Source of the DNA: Suillus spraguei
Lineage: Eukaryota > Basidiomycota > Agaricomycetes > Boletales > Suillaceae
Direction: 5' to 3'
Assembly (NCBI GenBank): GCA_016800925.1
Contig: JABCPU010000029.1
Location: 62,001 to 126,000, forward strand
DNA length: 64,000 bases
The position numbers and the translations under genes are program-made. Positions 1 to 11,500 of this stretch are shown in pieces. Every line of letters begins with the position of its first letter. Position 1 is the stretch's first letter. The notes beneath the pieces are model-generated. The model was given only the letters and a program-made list of their open reading frames with translations. It did not search any database and was not told the DNA's origin.

Positions 1-229
1 TACTGTCCAACTCACGTGATCTCTAGTTCAACTCTGTATGCTCAAGGTGAATTCACAAGATTTTGACCAGGTAACATCAACTTGACATTGAGCATTAAGT
101 AAAAAATTGTTGTCGCAATAACTACATGGTTTAAACTGTAAAATAGGACACGAAGACATTAGAGTATCGAGGCATATGTACTGCAAGAAATGTGATTATT
201 TTTTAGACCTGCACAGATTGATGTTTAGC
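1..229. other. Unannotated left edge
   Basis: AT-rich sequence. I see no ORF, repeat family or RNA gene that I can support. It may be an intron or the 3' region of the disrupted minus-strand gene to its right, which has a possible splice donor (gtacgtg) just upstream. Confidence 0.3.
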
Positions 230-388
230 GTGATAAAATGGACAGAACATTGAAACACGTACTTTTTCGCAGCGACTGCATGGGCTGTGGAACCTGCCGT
301 CACACCTTTGCGCTTGCGTTTGGAAGTGATGGGTTTGGCATTATCACCGATCTTGTTGGCATCTTCAGCTCTTGTTGATGGTTGTGTC

Positions 389-862
389 TGTTACAGTCGT
401 ACGTGCCCCTATTCATTTTCTCCTTGTCTCCTTTACTTGTATTACATAACATGACTCTGACTCATATGCTCAACGCATCTGTACTATAATTGCCTTCCTT
501 CTTTGGATACGCACTTACGGTCTCACGTCTCTCTTGGTCCATGCGCACATATTGACCTATTTAAGCACGTTGTATTACACTTGTATACTTTACTTTAATC
601 TTACTGGGTTTTACCTGGAACATCCTTCGCTTAGGTCTCCAACCTAAGTCGTCTTGAATCGTCTCTAAGTCTAAGCACTCCTTAGCCTTAGTCTCTATTC
701 TCGTAGAACCTCTTAGACTCGTCTTTGAGGCTGAACCCTTGATAGTACTCGGAACACATTCCTTGTACTTTCACCTTGTCCTCTTCTGGACGTTGTAGAA
801 CTTCCCAGCAGACCGTCTGTGTCTTTTCACTGTCGCTGGTGATGCCACCCCAGTTCGTAACA
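389..862 (+). mobile_element. Solo LTR, family A (A-1), TSD GTGTC
   Basis: It starts TGTTACAGTCGTACG and ends CAGTTCGTAACA, and is flanked by perfect GTGTC at 384-388 and 863-867. It has a TATA-like tract (CCTATTTAAGCAC) about a third of the way in. The same LTR abuts the polypurine tracts of the family-A pol elements at 19384 and 23493, which fixes its identity and sense. It interrupts the minus-strand gene starting at 4684. Confidence 0.93.
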
Positions 863-2006
863 GTGTCATACACACAGAGCATCTTCCAGGAGCACTAGAA
901 GTGGGTGGAACACTTCCTGTATGGAGCAAGGCGTCCGCACAGTGGGAATAGCAGTGGTGTCTGTGAGAGGTATAGGTATGCCAAAAACAGATGGAAGAGT
1001 ATCTGAGTTGGCGGTGGCTGGAGTGGAATGTTCCAGTAAATTGCTGACAACCGCTGCTGGAGGTGATTGAGAGATATGCGTGGCTGGTAGAGTCGATTGA
1101 GAGATGTGCGCTGCTGGTAGACTATGTCGTCAGTGTTAGCCTTGTGAAGGGCGTCCGGATAGGAGAGGAAGGTCGAGGGAGACATAGAAAAAGGTGATGG
1201 GAAGGCATTCAAGGTGGTCTGCAAATATGGGGTGGGGTGGACGAATGGCTCCCCAATGAGTTGTTCTGGCTCTGCATGGGCAACTCGATGGATGGTCCAG
1301 CCTCAGCCAGAGGAGGGTTTATGAGTGGCGGTGCAGCCATTTGCATGTCCTGGCTTTGGCTGTGCCACCATTGATCACCTGTGCTATCAACTGTCAGTGG
1401 ACAATCAAAGTAATGAATGCTCAATATCAGCCTCAGAGACCGGAAAATTGGGGTCCATCAGAGAGGCATGAGGGAAGGTGTGCATTCCAGAAAAATTGGG
1501 ACCTGCATTGAGGTCGCTGTTGGCTTCAACAGAGGAAGGTAATTCTTCTGAGTTGTTCTGGGCGTTCGGTGATGCAGAGTCATAAGGTACTGGCAACATG
1601 GATTTGAAATTGATGAAGAGGAAGATGACTCCACTGAAGGTTGACCAAATATGGTTCTGAGATGCTTTTCAAATGGCGCAAGGTACTGCTCGTGGAAGTT
1701 TGGGTTAGAAGCCTTGAAGCTGAGACCATTGTGACCTTTGCCATAGTGGAAACTGTAGGAGTAAGATGAGAGCAAGTTTGGCACTGATATTGATGTCCAA
1801 GAACATACCTTAGAGTCATGATATCCCCTTGGCACATGGGGTCAGGACCCCCCATAATGAGGGTATAATGCCAACCCCCCTCAGTACGCCAGGTCTTCGC
1901 AAATCTGTCCCAAGACAATGGGCAGCTCCTGAATAGCACTGATCGACATGGATCAATGCTCAATCAACATTCACTGATGGAAAATAACAAAAAACAAACA
2001 AACCGG

Positions 2007-3384
2007 TGTAAAGATACAATCTAGCCTGGGCTGTAGATAAACCACGGCCTGAGCTAGTATGCAAGTCTTGCGCTCTACCTAGTCTGCTTCACTTGCGAAG
2101 GCAAGAACGTTCGACCCTAAAGGGAATGCTAAGTTAGTATAGTTCAATATTGCCCAACCTGTGGTGCGAGAATGCCGTCAGAGGTAGCGAGATGCTAGCA
2201 GTGATACTCCAGTCCGTGGAAAACTTGTGGTAAAACTAGCGGTAAGCGTGGGAATGCGGTAGACAAGCAGTAGCGTGAACGGTAAAACTGCGGTATGCGT
2301 GGGAACTTCTGTGGTAAAACAAGTAGTAGTGTAGCGATGAAGCGTGAGAAAGTGGTAGCGCTAGCAGTGAAGTGTGGGAAAGCGGTAAAGAGCGGTGGTG
2401 CATGCAGCGGTAAAGCAATTCTTAAGGAAACAGTGACTTCAGTAAAGGACTTTATTCCGTTAGAGACAGTAGTGGTGACAATTCCTAAGTACCGTGTGTA
2501 CCATAGAGGGAAAAGTAAAAGTACCAGAATGTGTGAAGAGTCCTTTTTAACATGTGCTGTGAACGGCCAGAATACATAGCGAGAACGGTAGCGAGATAGA
2601 GATATTTAGTTAAGAGGCATGCAGTGAGCAAGCGGCGTCACGGAAGGTAAGGTAAGTCTTGCCATAGCTTTAGTAATGTTACGAACTGGGGTGGCGTCAC
2701 CAGCGACAGTGAAAAGACACAGACGGTCTGCTGGGAAGTTCTACAATGCCAAAAGAGGACAAAGTGAAAGTACAAGGAATGCGTTCCGAGTACGATCAAG
2801 GGTTCAGCCTCAAAGACAAGTCTTAGAGGTTCTATGAGAATAGAGACTAAGGCTAAGGAGTGCTTAGACTTAGAGACAATTCAAGACGACTTAGGTTGGG
2901 ACCTAAGCGAAGGAAGTTCCAGGTAAAACCCAGTAAGATTAAAGTAAAGAATCTACTACAAGTACACTGTGCTTATATAGGTATATATGTGCGCACAGAC
3001 CAGGTAACCGTGAGAATGTAACTGCGTATCCTAATAAGGAAGGCATGTGTTGTACAGATGCATTGAGCATATGAGTCAGAGTCATGTGACATGATATACA
3101 AGTAGAAGATAAAGGGAAAATGAATAGGGCACGTACAACTGTAACAAGTAACGGCAGAAACGAATATGCTATGCACCAATGGATCTTAGATGGAAATGGA
3201 ATAGACAGGAGGACATCGGTAGCAAGATTCGGTAAGGGCAAGGATCCACGGAGCGAAAACAGTACCGGCGAAGCGAAAAGGGGTAATGCTTGCTATAGGG
3301 GTTTTCTTGGTAGCCGCTGTAGACGGTAATGAGACACTTGTCTAAAATGGCACTTTCATGGTCAGCGTGACTTTGTTCACTACA
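2007..3384 (-). mobile_element. Family-B solo LTR (B1 type), TSD CCGG
   Basis: It begins TGTAAAGATACAATC and ends GTTCACTACA on the plus strand, with 4-bp direct repeats CCGG at 2003-2006 and 3385-3388. Without the nested A LTR it is about 900 bp. It is full of degenerate GCGGTAA and GTGGGAA motifs. Sense is set to minus because the full-length B element at 26168-31466 has its Gag-like ORF on the minus strand relative to this orientation. It lies in an intron or exon edge of the interrupted gene. Confidence 0.88.
2677..3146 (-). mobile_element. Solo LTR, family A (A-2), nested in B, TSD AGTAA
   Basis: This is the reverse complement of A-1: TGTTACGAACTGGGG at its left and ACAACTGTAACA at its right. 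It is flanked by AGTAA at 2672-2676 and 3147-3151. The host B LTR reads continuously (TTTAGTAA | CGGCAG) when it is removed, matching the uninterrupted B copy near 30800. Confidence 0.92.
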
Positions 3385-3975
3385 CCGGTAAACTTCCTCT
3401 TTGGTGCGCTTACCTGACCCAATGCCTCCTAATCTCCTGGAGGCATTGATCCATGTGGTCTCTTCATGAATCTCCACCTTCACTTCTTCCGATTCAGCCA
3501 CAAAACAAGTGTTTGTGTACTTCTGCACAATACCAATTCTCTTCTTCGAATCGAGCTGGTTTTGCTGGATGTTGTCCTTGACCAGTGATTGTATCTTCGT
3601 TTTGTAGTGTGTTTTTGAGTAGACCTCAACATCCTTCAGGTCATGAATACCGTGAGCACGCTGGCCCAGTAGCTGAGCGAAAGCTTTGCTTGTTGACGTG
3701 TTGCCAAGTGTTGTTTTGCTTTTTGTGTGATTCTGGAACCATTCTCTTAATTTCTGCTTATGCCTTTAGTGGCTATTCTTTTCAGAACAACTGATATATG
3801 AACTTACTTTCTGCCAGATTTCTTTTTCCCCTTCAAGCCCAGCTTCTTGTTCTGGGGTGAGTGGTAGCAGGCGGCTCTCGTCACTATCAGTGTCATTGCT
3901 GTCATCATTCTGATGAACAACTGCCTCCCCTTCGCATGGAGGATTACTGGTGGGTTTCCAATATTTCAAGCGTTC

Positions 3976-4538
3976 TGTTACAGTCATATGTGCCCCTATT
4001 CATTTTCCTTTCTATTCTCGTATATCACGTGATATGGAGCTTATTGCTCGGATGCTTCCACTTCCATCAGATATCACATGACTTAACCAGTATGTCATAT
4101 CATGTGATATCATGACTCCCCATGTCTTATCTCTGACTCATGCGTCTCAACACACTTGTACGATACATGCCTTCCTTATTAGGATATGCAGTTATAGTCT
4201 CACAGTTACCTGGTCTGTGCGCACATATATACCTATATAAGCACAGTGTACTTGTAGTAGATTCCTTACTTTAATCTTACTGGGTTTTACCTGGAACTTC
4301 CTTCGCTTAGGTCTCCAACCTAAGTTGTCTTGAATCGTCTCTAAGTCTAAGCACTCCTTAGCCTTAGTCTCTATTCTCGTAGAACCTCTTAGACTTGTCT
4401 TTGAGGCTAAACCCTTGATTGTACTCGGAACGCGTTCCTTGTACTTTCACCTTGTCCTCTTCTGGACATTGTAGAACTTCCCAGCAGACCATCTGTGTCT
4501 TTTCACTGTTGCTGGTGATGCCATCCCAGTTCGTAACA
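3976..4538 (+). mobile_element. Solo LTR, family A long variant (A-3), TSD CGTTC
   Basis: TGTTACAGTCATATG to GTTCGTAACA, flanked by CGTTC at 3971-3975 and 4539-4543. It is about 90 bp longer than other A LTRs. The extra tract near 4015-4110 contains a 14-bp perfect palindrome, ATATCACGTGATAT (4022-4035), and related half-matching copies. It interrupts the first exon of the gene starting at 4684 after the residues WFSLFPER. Confidence 0.92.
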
Positions 4539-4945
4539 CGTTCCGGAAACAGACTAAACCACCTCAGAAACAGGAGCTCATAGAAACAAGTCAATTTCTG
4601 ATCTTTTTGCATTTTCAGAAACTCAGGTAGCTCATTCTGAAGCCACTCGAGCTCTTCTGACGTGGTCCATCTCGGAGGTGCCATCTCCTAAATTAAAACT
4701 GTTAGTCTGCCCCACCTTTTGATGATAAAAATATGACGCACTAGGTATTTTTATGTTTGAGTTTGTCCCTTTCACCAAATTGGTGAGTTATTGGGAGCAA
4801 GCCGATATTCAACTGAGGCCTTCATTTCTCCAGCCAATCACAATCTTAATGGATTTTTCCAAAGCATCTAGACCAGGTAAATTTTCTCAGTCTCTCACCA
4901 CCCTTACCATCTCAACACACCAACTATAGCCGTTTTTTCACAGAC

Positions 4946-5545
4946 ATGGACCAAGACAATGGCTCCATCAAATATGAATGTCATGGGCGCTGCGTGCAAA
5001 TGCTACCGCACCCATGTTTTACAATTGAGCAATTTCTAGAGGCGATCTATCTTGTGCAAAGTGGGCAAGGCAAGTTCACTTCTTAGTGACATTGCTGTGG
5101 CTCTAATTATAATGGACTTCAACAGTTGGACCAATCACCTCACCACAACCCATCGGTTGGAAATGCAATTCTCAAGATGCTGATTGTTTAGTGCACACTT
5201 TTCATTGCAGGTGCTGCATTTATGGTCAGTCATTTAAATTTAGACACCATATCACGGACTTAATGCTGAGCATGCTGCACAGCCCAATGAACTCGTGATA
5301 CCAGATCACAAGTGACACCCAAGGAAGACCTGTCTGCCACTGAGGCGAACAATCTGATGTTGGAGAGTAATGACATCTGCTACCCAGAGACCTTGCAAAT
5401 TCGCACCTATTACGACAACAGCAGTGATGACAAACCTTCTTCTCCACAAGGAGAAGGCGCTCTGGAGGAAAATCAATGGGCTGGTGAGGAAGCACCTGAC
5501 TGTGATGTCCAAGAGGCTCCTGAATGCGAGGTGGACATTATTTAA
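4946..5545 (+). pseudogene. Possible relic of a small acidic-protein gene
   Basis: Two stretches look coding but do not join cleanly. An ATG at 4946 gives about 46 codons (MDQDNGSIKYECHG...). A 3' piece, open from 5291 and ending at 5545, is acidic and Ser/Pro-rich (SSDDKPSSPQGEGALEEN). Possible short introns lie between. The frame breaks near 5310. It sits divergently, about 260 bp from the ATG at 4684. No domain is recognised, and it may be untranslated relic DNA. Confidence 0.25.
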
Positions 5546-5703
5546 TCAGCGTTTTGGACGTATCTTGTATCTTGTTACCTTCGTGTTGTATATACTATCA
5601 ATGTGTTAGGAATAAATTTAACTTGATGCACCCAAATCTAATCTACAGTGAATGTGTTGAGTGGTTGAGAGAATTGTTCAGTAGAATGTTTGATTTCTAT
5701 CGG

Positions 5704-6489
5704 TGTAGTGAACAAAGTCATGCTGACCATGAAAGTGCCATTTTACACAAGTGTCTCATTACTGTCTACAGCAGCTACCGAGAAAACCCCTATAGCAAGC
5801 ATTACCCCTTTTCGCTTCGCTGGTACTGTTTTTGCTCCGTGGATCCTTGCCCTTTACCGAATCTTGCTACCAATGTCCTCCTGTCCATTCCATTTCCGTC
5901 TAAGATCCATTGGTGCGTAGCATATTCGTTTCTGCCATTACTAAAGCTACGGCAAGACTTACCTTACCTTCCATGACACTGCTTGCTTGCTGCGTGCCTC
6001 TTAGCTAAATCTCTATCTCGCTACCATTCTCGCTATGTATTCCGGCCATTCACGGTACATGTTAAAAAGGACTCTTCACACAGTCCGGTACTTATACTTT
6101 TCCCTCTATGGTACACACGGTACTTGGGAATTGTCACCACTACTGTCTCTAACGGAATAAAGTCTTTCGCCAAAGTCACTGTCTCTTAAGAATTGTTTTA
6201 CTGCTGCATGCACCACCGCTCTCTACCGCTTTCCCGCGCTTCACCGCTTGTGCTACGCTTTCCCATGCTTCACCACTTTCCCGCACTTCATCGCTACACT
6301 TCACCGCTTGTTTTACCGCCAGTTTCCCACGCCTTACCGCAGTTTTACCGCACGCACTACCGCAGTTTTACCACTTTCACTACCACTTGTCTACCGCTTT
6401 CCTGTGCTTACCGCTAGTATTACCGCTAGTTCCCCATGGACCGGAGGTCACTGCTAGCATCTTGCTACCTCTGACGGCATTCTCGCACC
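5704..6489 (+). mobile_element. Truncated family-B LTR (B1 type)
   Basis: It starts TGTAGTGAACAAAGTC, the opposite end of the B LTR, preceded by TCGG (5700-5703). It runs through the TTACCGC/TTCCCACGC-rich core and stops at ATTCTCGCACC, where the family-C LTR begins. The remaining roughly 150 bp (ACAGGTTGGGC to CTTTACA) are absent from the other side of the C element, so it was cut by that insertion plus a later deletion or recombination. Confidence 0.85.
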
Positions 6490-7258
6490 TGTTAAGACTG
6501 TACTCAAGGGTAGAGAGATCCGAAGGGCTTTGGCCTCAGTTCGTACACTGTGCCCCTTTCTCGAGTAATGCCCCTTATTTCAGGGAGGAGTTATTCGTCC
6601 GAAGACCCGGAAGGGGTTGCGTGACGGATCCGGGTGTCCAAAGGTGTCGGATATAACACGTCCGAAGGTAATTCGGAACGTAAGGAGAGGACAGAGATTA
6701 AGGCTAGTTTCGGAACGAGTTCCTAACTAGAAACTAACGGAGATGGACTATCCGAAGATAGAGTCGGAGGTATAGACTATAGGAGTCAATCCTAAGTCTC
6801 GGAAGGTGACTTAAAGCGGAGAGTGGCTTAAGTCCGGAGGAGGCAGAATGAGTAGAATCTAAGATGATATTCGAACTAAGGTTCTACTGAGATCTACAAG
6901 TGGTTTATATACAGTAAGTTTCTAAGACGGATAATTAGCAAGTCCGGGACCGAGGGCTATGTACGAAGTGTAACGGAAGTCTATTAGTTATTGCACAGCG
7001 GATCAGTAAGCATGAATCGGAAATGAACACAGGAAACGGATCAGTAACACAGGACGGAAATATAAACAGCCGGAGTACCGGTAGTAGGAGAAATGACGAA
7101 AGGAGATAGACGCAGATGTTCACCAGGGAGTTAAGGTGCGAGAAGTGAGTACATTCGGGAGGGTGGTCCGGACAGGATCTGTGGACCGGACGGATATGGA
7201 AACGATCGGATCTGGACGGATATGATCGGATCTGAGATTAGAAGTATGGTATATGACA
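6490..7258 (-). repeat. 3' LTR of C1
   Basis: Plus-strand TGTTAAGACTGTAC to GTATATGACA, the same as 13658-14426. The TATA-like element on the sense strand is CTGTATATAAACC near 6905-6917 (reverse complement of the displayed strand). Downstream of it lies the stretch complementary to the primer site. Confidence 0.93.
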
Positions 7259-7272
7259 GTATCCCCCCCTTA
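7259..7272 (-). other. Polypurine tract of C1
   Basis: On the sense strand this is TAAGGGGGGGATAC, directly abutting the 3' LTR. This is the expected plus-strand primer site of an LTR retrotransposon. C2 has the same feature (AAGGGGGATAC) at 36628. Confidence 0.85.
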
Positions 7273-7453
7273 GGGCCGAACCCCTGAGGCACAAGAAGCG
7301 TCGATCCGGATCGGACAAGATTAATGCGAGACGATGGGGAAGTTTGATGGTTGTAGTGCTGAGTCTGTAATCCAACAGATATACGGACGTCAGACGTCCG
7401 AAATGATTCCTACCCCCACTTCATATCCTTGTTAACAAAGCTTGTCTCCTAAC

Positions 7454-8468
7454 ATGTCTGGAAAGAAATCCGATGCCCCTAAATCTGCTGCTGACCTTGT
7501 GGCGGATCTGGAGCAGCAACTGGCAGCTGCTAAGGCTGCAGCGGAAGCCGAGGCGGAACGGAAGCGGAAAGAGGCGGAGGAGCGGAAAAGGCAGGAGGAG
7601 TTGAAGCAGATTGAGTTGGCGGAGATCCGGAGGGAGATGGAGGAGAAGAGGCGGAGAGCACTGATTGAGGCTCGGGTGAGTGCTGTGGACTCTTCCGGAT
7701 CCGGATATTAATGGGTTGGTAAAGGCCAAGGCTGCTCCTGCGTCTGGGGCAAAGGATGGGTACTGCTCTCGTTGCGTCACTAAGGGCCGGATGTGTCAGT
7801 GGGATGATGCTGAGAAGAATGCCATGGTGAGTCGTCCGAAACACTTCGGATCCGCTGATTTCGACGTTTCGTAGATTAAGTCCTGTGACGTCTGCCGGAA
7901 GGACAAGGCCACTTGTCCTGGAAGGCCCGGATTCGTTAAAGGGCCTAAGGGCCGGAAGAGGCAGCGTCCTGCTGGTACTCCGTCTCCGAAGGGCAAAGGC
8001 AAGCGCCGTCAGAGGAGTCCTACTCCGGATGTGGCGGACGCGGATGTCTTCTCTAATCCAGTCACTATCGAAGGTACGGATGAGGATTTTGTGGAGTACG
8101 ATGATCAGGCTTGGGTGGCCGCTGCTAATGGCATCATTGCTGAGTTGGCACGGACCAACGGACTTCTCCAAGATGGTATTGCGGCGGCGGAAGGGAGTCG
8201 GATTGCCATGGAGCGGATGAGCTCCACCATGGAGGCCTTCCTCCAGCAACAGAGGGAATTCCAGGCCCTGCTCATCGAGGAAATCCGGACTGGATTTAGG
8301 CTTTCCGTTTCTGCCGGATCCGACAAGGATGGCGCTGGTGAGGAGATTGGGGAAGAGGTGGCAGATGAGAATGGAGGGGAGATGGCGGATGGAACTGGGG
8401 AAGAGATGGCGGATGGGACTGGGGAGGAGACTGGGGGTGCCGGAGGTGAAATGGAGACTGGTGCTTAG
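7454..8468 (+). CDS. Antisense accessory gene of family C, coiled coil plus Zn2Cys6-like motif
   Basis: Three exons (7454-7675, 7725-7826, 7875-8468) joined by canonical GTGAGT...AG introns of 49 and 48 bp give 305 residues in one frame. Residues about 10-74 form a charged coiled coil rich in Ala/Glu/Arg/Lys (DLEQQLAAAKAAAEAEAERK). Exons 2-3 hold CSRCVTKGRMC and, after 13 residues, CDVCRKDKATC: two C-x2-C-x6-C blocks, as in fungal Zn2Cys6 clusters. A basic patch (GPKGRKRQRPAG) follows, then a helical segment, then an acidic tail with repeats of the type GTGEEMAD. It is transcribed against gag-pol and converges on pol with 57 bp between the stop codons. Its start lies about 195 bp inside the 3' LTR. 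The C2 copy keeps the same introns and domains. DNA binding or transcriptional control is inference from the motif only. Confidence 0.8.
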
Positions 8469-8525
8469 TCCGGATCCGGATTTCCGCTACTGCCCTCACT
8501 GTACTTATATTTCGTTATGTACTTT

Positions 8526-11500
8526 TCAAGCAATGGGACCAGGCTTGTCCGGATATGCTGAGTGGAAATCCGCTACGAGATCTGATGCATTTCCGAGTTC
8601 TGTGGCCAGCAGCCAGGAAGTTTCTTCGTCCGTTCCCTCGTATCCGGACCAACGGACGAGGTATAGAAGTTGACAGTGGTGCCTACGACGGTCCAGTTTA
8701 GAGTCCAGGATTTCGGATATCTCGTACTCTGGTTCTCCGTCGACTTCGACTGGTGGCGGAGGAGGCTGGATGCGATTGGGAATGGTGTTCGGAACTGCTG
8801 GCTCTAACTGCGAGACATGGAAAACAGGATGTACGGAACGCATAGAATCCGGAAGTCGGATGGCGAAAGAATGAGTACCCGGGCGGGATATAATTTCGAA
8901 TGGTCCCAAATTCTTTTCCGAAAGTTTCTTCGACGGACGGGTGGAGCGGAAGTACTTGGCTTTGACGAAGACTTGTTCTCCAATCCGGAAGTCTGGAGCA
9001 GGCTGTCTTTTAGCGTCCGCGGGTCCTTGATAGCGTTTCTGAGCTTCGGACATCTCATCTCGGAGGAACTGGTGAAGTTTGTTAAGGTCTAGGGCATATT
9101 CCTGGGCACGGATGGAGGATAGGTCGCGTTCCGGATGGATGGAAATGTTCGGATGATAACCTTTATTGGCGAAGAAAGGTGAAACTCCGGTAGTGGCACT
9201 CGGAGCGTTATTGTATGCAAACTCTGCGAGGGGCAGCAGCTCGGACCAGTTGTCCTGCTGATAGTTGCAGTAGATCCGGAGGTACTGTTCCAGCGTTTGG
9301 TTGGCACGTTCTGTTTGTCCGTCCCCTTCGGGATGATATCCGGATGTGAAGTGTAGGACCATGTCCAATGCCTTTCCTAGGGAATGGAAGAAGTGGGATA
9401 CGAACTCTGTTCCTCGATCCGAGGTTACATGGGACGGGACTCCATGCTTAGAGAAGACATGGAGGAGAAATAGGCGGGCGAGATCAGGAGAAGTGATGGT
9501 GTCGTGGGTCGGGACGAATATGGCTTGCTTGGATAAACGATCTATGATGACGAGGATGGCTGTAAAGCCGGATGAGTCCGGAAGTTGTTCAATGAAATCC
9601 ATAGAGATGGAATTCCATGGTTTTTCTGGGACGGGAAGTTGCTTGAGTAAACCGTAGGGCTTATGTCTCGGAACTTTGGCTCGGGCGCAGGATGTGCAGG
9701 ATCTGACATACTCTTTGACAAAGGCCCGTACTCCGGGCCAGGTATAGTTGCGTCGGATGAGCTCGAGAGTGCGATTCTGTCCGAAATGTCCGGATAGGGG
9801 GTGGTCATGGCAATTCCGGAGGATGCGAAGTCGTAGATCATTGGTATCCGGAACGTAGATGCGGTTGTCACAACAAAGGAATCCACCATCGTCTATTGTC
9901 CATCTCGGATCTGAGGGAACCGGAAAATGTGTTTGTGCAATGGGGTCATTAGGGAGTGCTATCAGAATGTCTTTCCGGAGGTGTTCGGTGTCCATAAGAA
10001 CAGCTGCTCTTAGGACCGGAGTTGCTAAAATGGAAGCTCGTAGGGACGAAGCTAATTGTTCCGAAGCAAATATTGGGCGGAGGTTGTGAGGGTTAATCTG
10101 AGCGTAGTCCTTATCCCCCTCTTTAGGGTAGACGTCCCATCGTCTAGTGAGGGAATCTGGCTTGACTCCGAGTCTTCCAGGACGGTAACGGATAACGAGG
10201 TTGAACTGATGGAGGAACTCGGACCAGCGGGCCTGACGACGGGATAGCAGTTTGGTGGTAGAGAAATACTCAAGGTTCTTGTGGTCCGTGACAACATCTA
10301 TAGGCTCGGACGAGCCTTCTAGGTAATGGCGCCAGGTTCGGAACGCAGCATAGATGGCTAGTAGTTCCTTATCATGGACGTCATAGTTGAGTTCTGCACC
10401 GGACAGTGTCCGGGAGTAAAAAGCCACCGGACGAAGTTCCGAGTCTGGGCACACAATGGATAGTATTCCAGCGATAGCATAATCCGAGGCATCAGTTTCC
10501 ACAACTATAGGAACATTCGGAATCCAATGCGTAAGCACCGGAGCGGACGTGAAGGCTTTCTTGAGTGCGTTAAATGACTTCCGGCATTCCTCGGAAAAGT
10601 CCCAAGTGACGCCCTTGCGAGTGAGTCGAGTAAGGGGAACCACGATATCCGAGTAGTTGAAGATGAAGCGACGATAGAAATTAGCGAATCCGAGGAAAGA
10701 TTGGATGTCCTTGACTTTCCGAGGCTCTGGCCAGTCTATGATGGACTGGATTTTCTCGGACGACATTGTCAAGCCATCCGGAGATAGGAGGTAACCAAGA
10801 TACTCGACGGAGGAGGAGTGGAATTCGCATTTCTCGGGTTTGGCATATAGTCGGTGTTTACGGAGACGTCGTAAAACTTCTCGGACATGTTCCTTATGAC
10901 TTGCAAGGTCTTGGGAATAGATAAGGATGTCATCCAGATATACAACAACACATACGTCCAGCATATCGGCAAACACGCTATTGACAAAGCGCTGGAAAGC
11001 TGCCGGAGCATTCGTGAGGCCTTCCGGCATCACCAACCATTCATAGGAGCCATAGCGCGTACGGAAGGAAGTCTTCCACTCGTCTCCTTCTGTTATCCGG
11101 ACGAGGTGATATGCAGATCGGAGATCAATTTTGGTATATACCTTAGCGCGGCTCGGGGAGTCAAGAAGGTCGGCAATGAGGGGTAACGGATATCGGTCTT
11201 TCTTGGTGATGTGGTTAAGGCCGCGGAAATCCACACAAAGGCGGAGGGATCCATCCTTCTTTTTGACAAATAGGACGGGGGCTCCGTGGGGAGAAGATGA
11301 GGAGCGGAGAAGTCCGGACGAGATGTTTTCGTCAAGGAACTTCCGAAGGGCCTCAAGCTCTACCGGAGAAAGAGAGTATATGGTTCCGAGAGGCGGACTA
11401 GCCCCTTCTTCCAACTCAATCTTGAGATCGTAGGGTCGATGTGGGGGAAGTTGTCCGGCTTTGCCTTTGTCGAAGACATCCGCGAATTCGTGGTAGTCGG

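Larger units (their letters stand above)
230..4684 (-). pseudogene. Conserved fungal gene shredded by LTR insertions
   Basis: The ATG is at 4684 (MAPPRWTTSEELEWLQ). The gene runs leftwards in pieces 4684-4544, 3975-3385, 2006-863 and 388 to about 260. Each gap is an LTR insertion flanked by a target duplication. Coding signs are: an exon ending IWQK before a gtaagt donor near 3806; an exon starting KLREWFQNHTKSK with AHGIHDLKDVEVYSKTHY and VYSKTHYKTKIQSLVKD; an exon with GWHYTLIMGGPDPMCQGD, joined by a GT-AG intron near 1750-1805 to FHYGKGHNGLSFKA; then Ser/Pro/Asn-rich linker; and a basic tail (SKRKRKGVTAGSTAH). The pattern resembles a large lineage-specific basidiomycete protein family that I cannot name with confidence. 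The biochemical role is unknown. The frame also appears to change near 1600-1640. Confidence 0.6.

Noticed and set aside
2003..3388. Family B as a DNA transposon because of the 4-bp duplication
   Set aside because: The long copy has paired LTRs, a tRNA-type primer site and a Gag-like ORF, which fit a retrotransposon.
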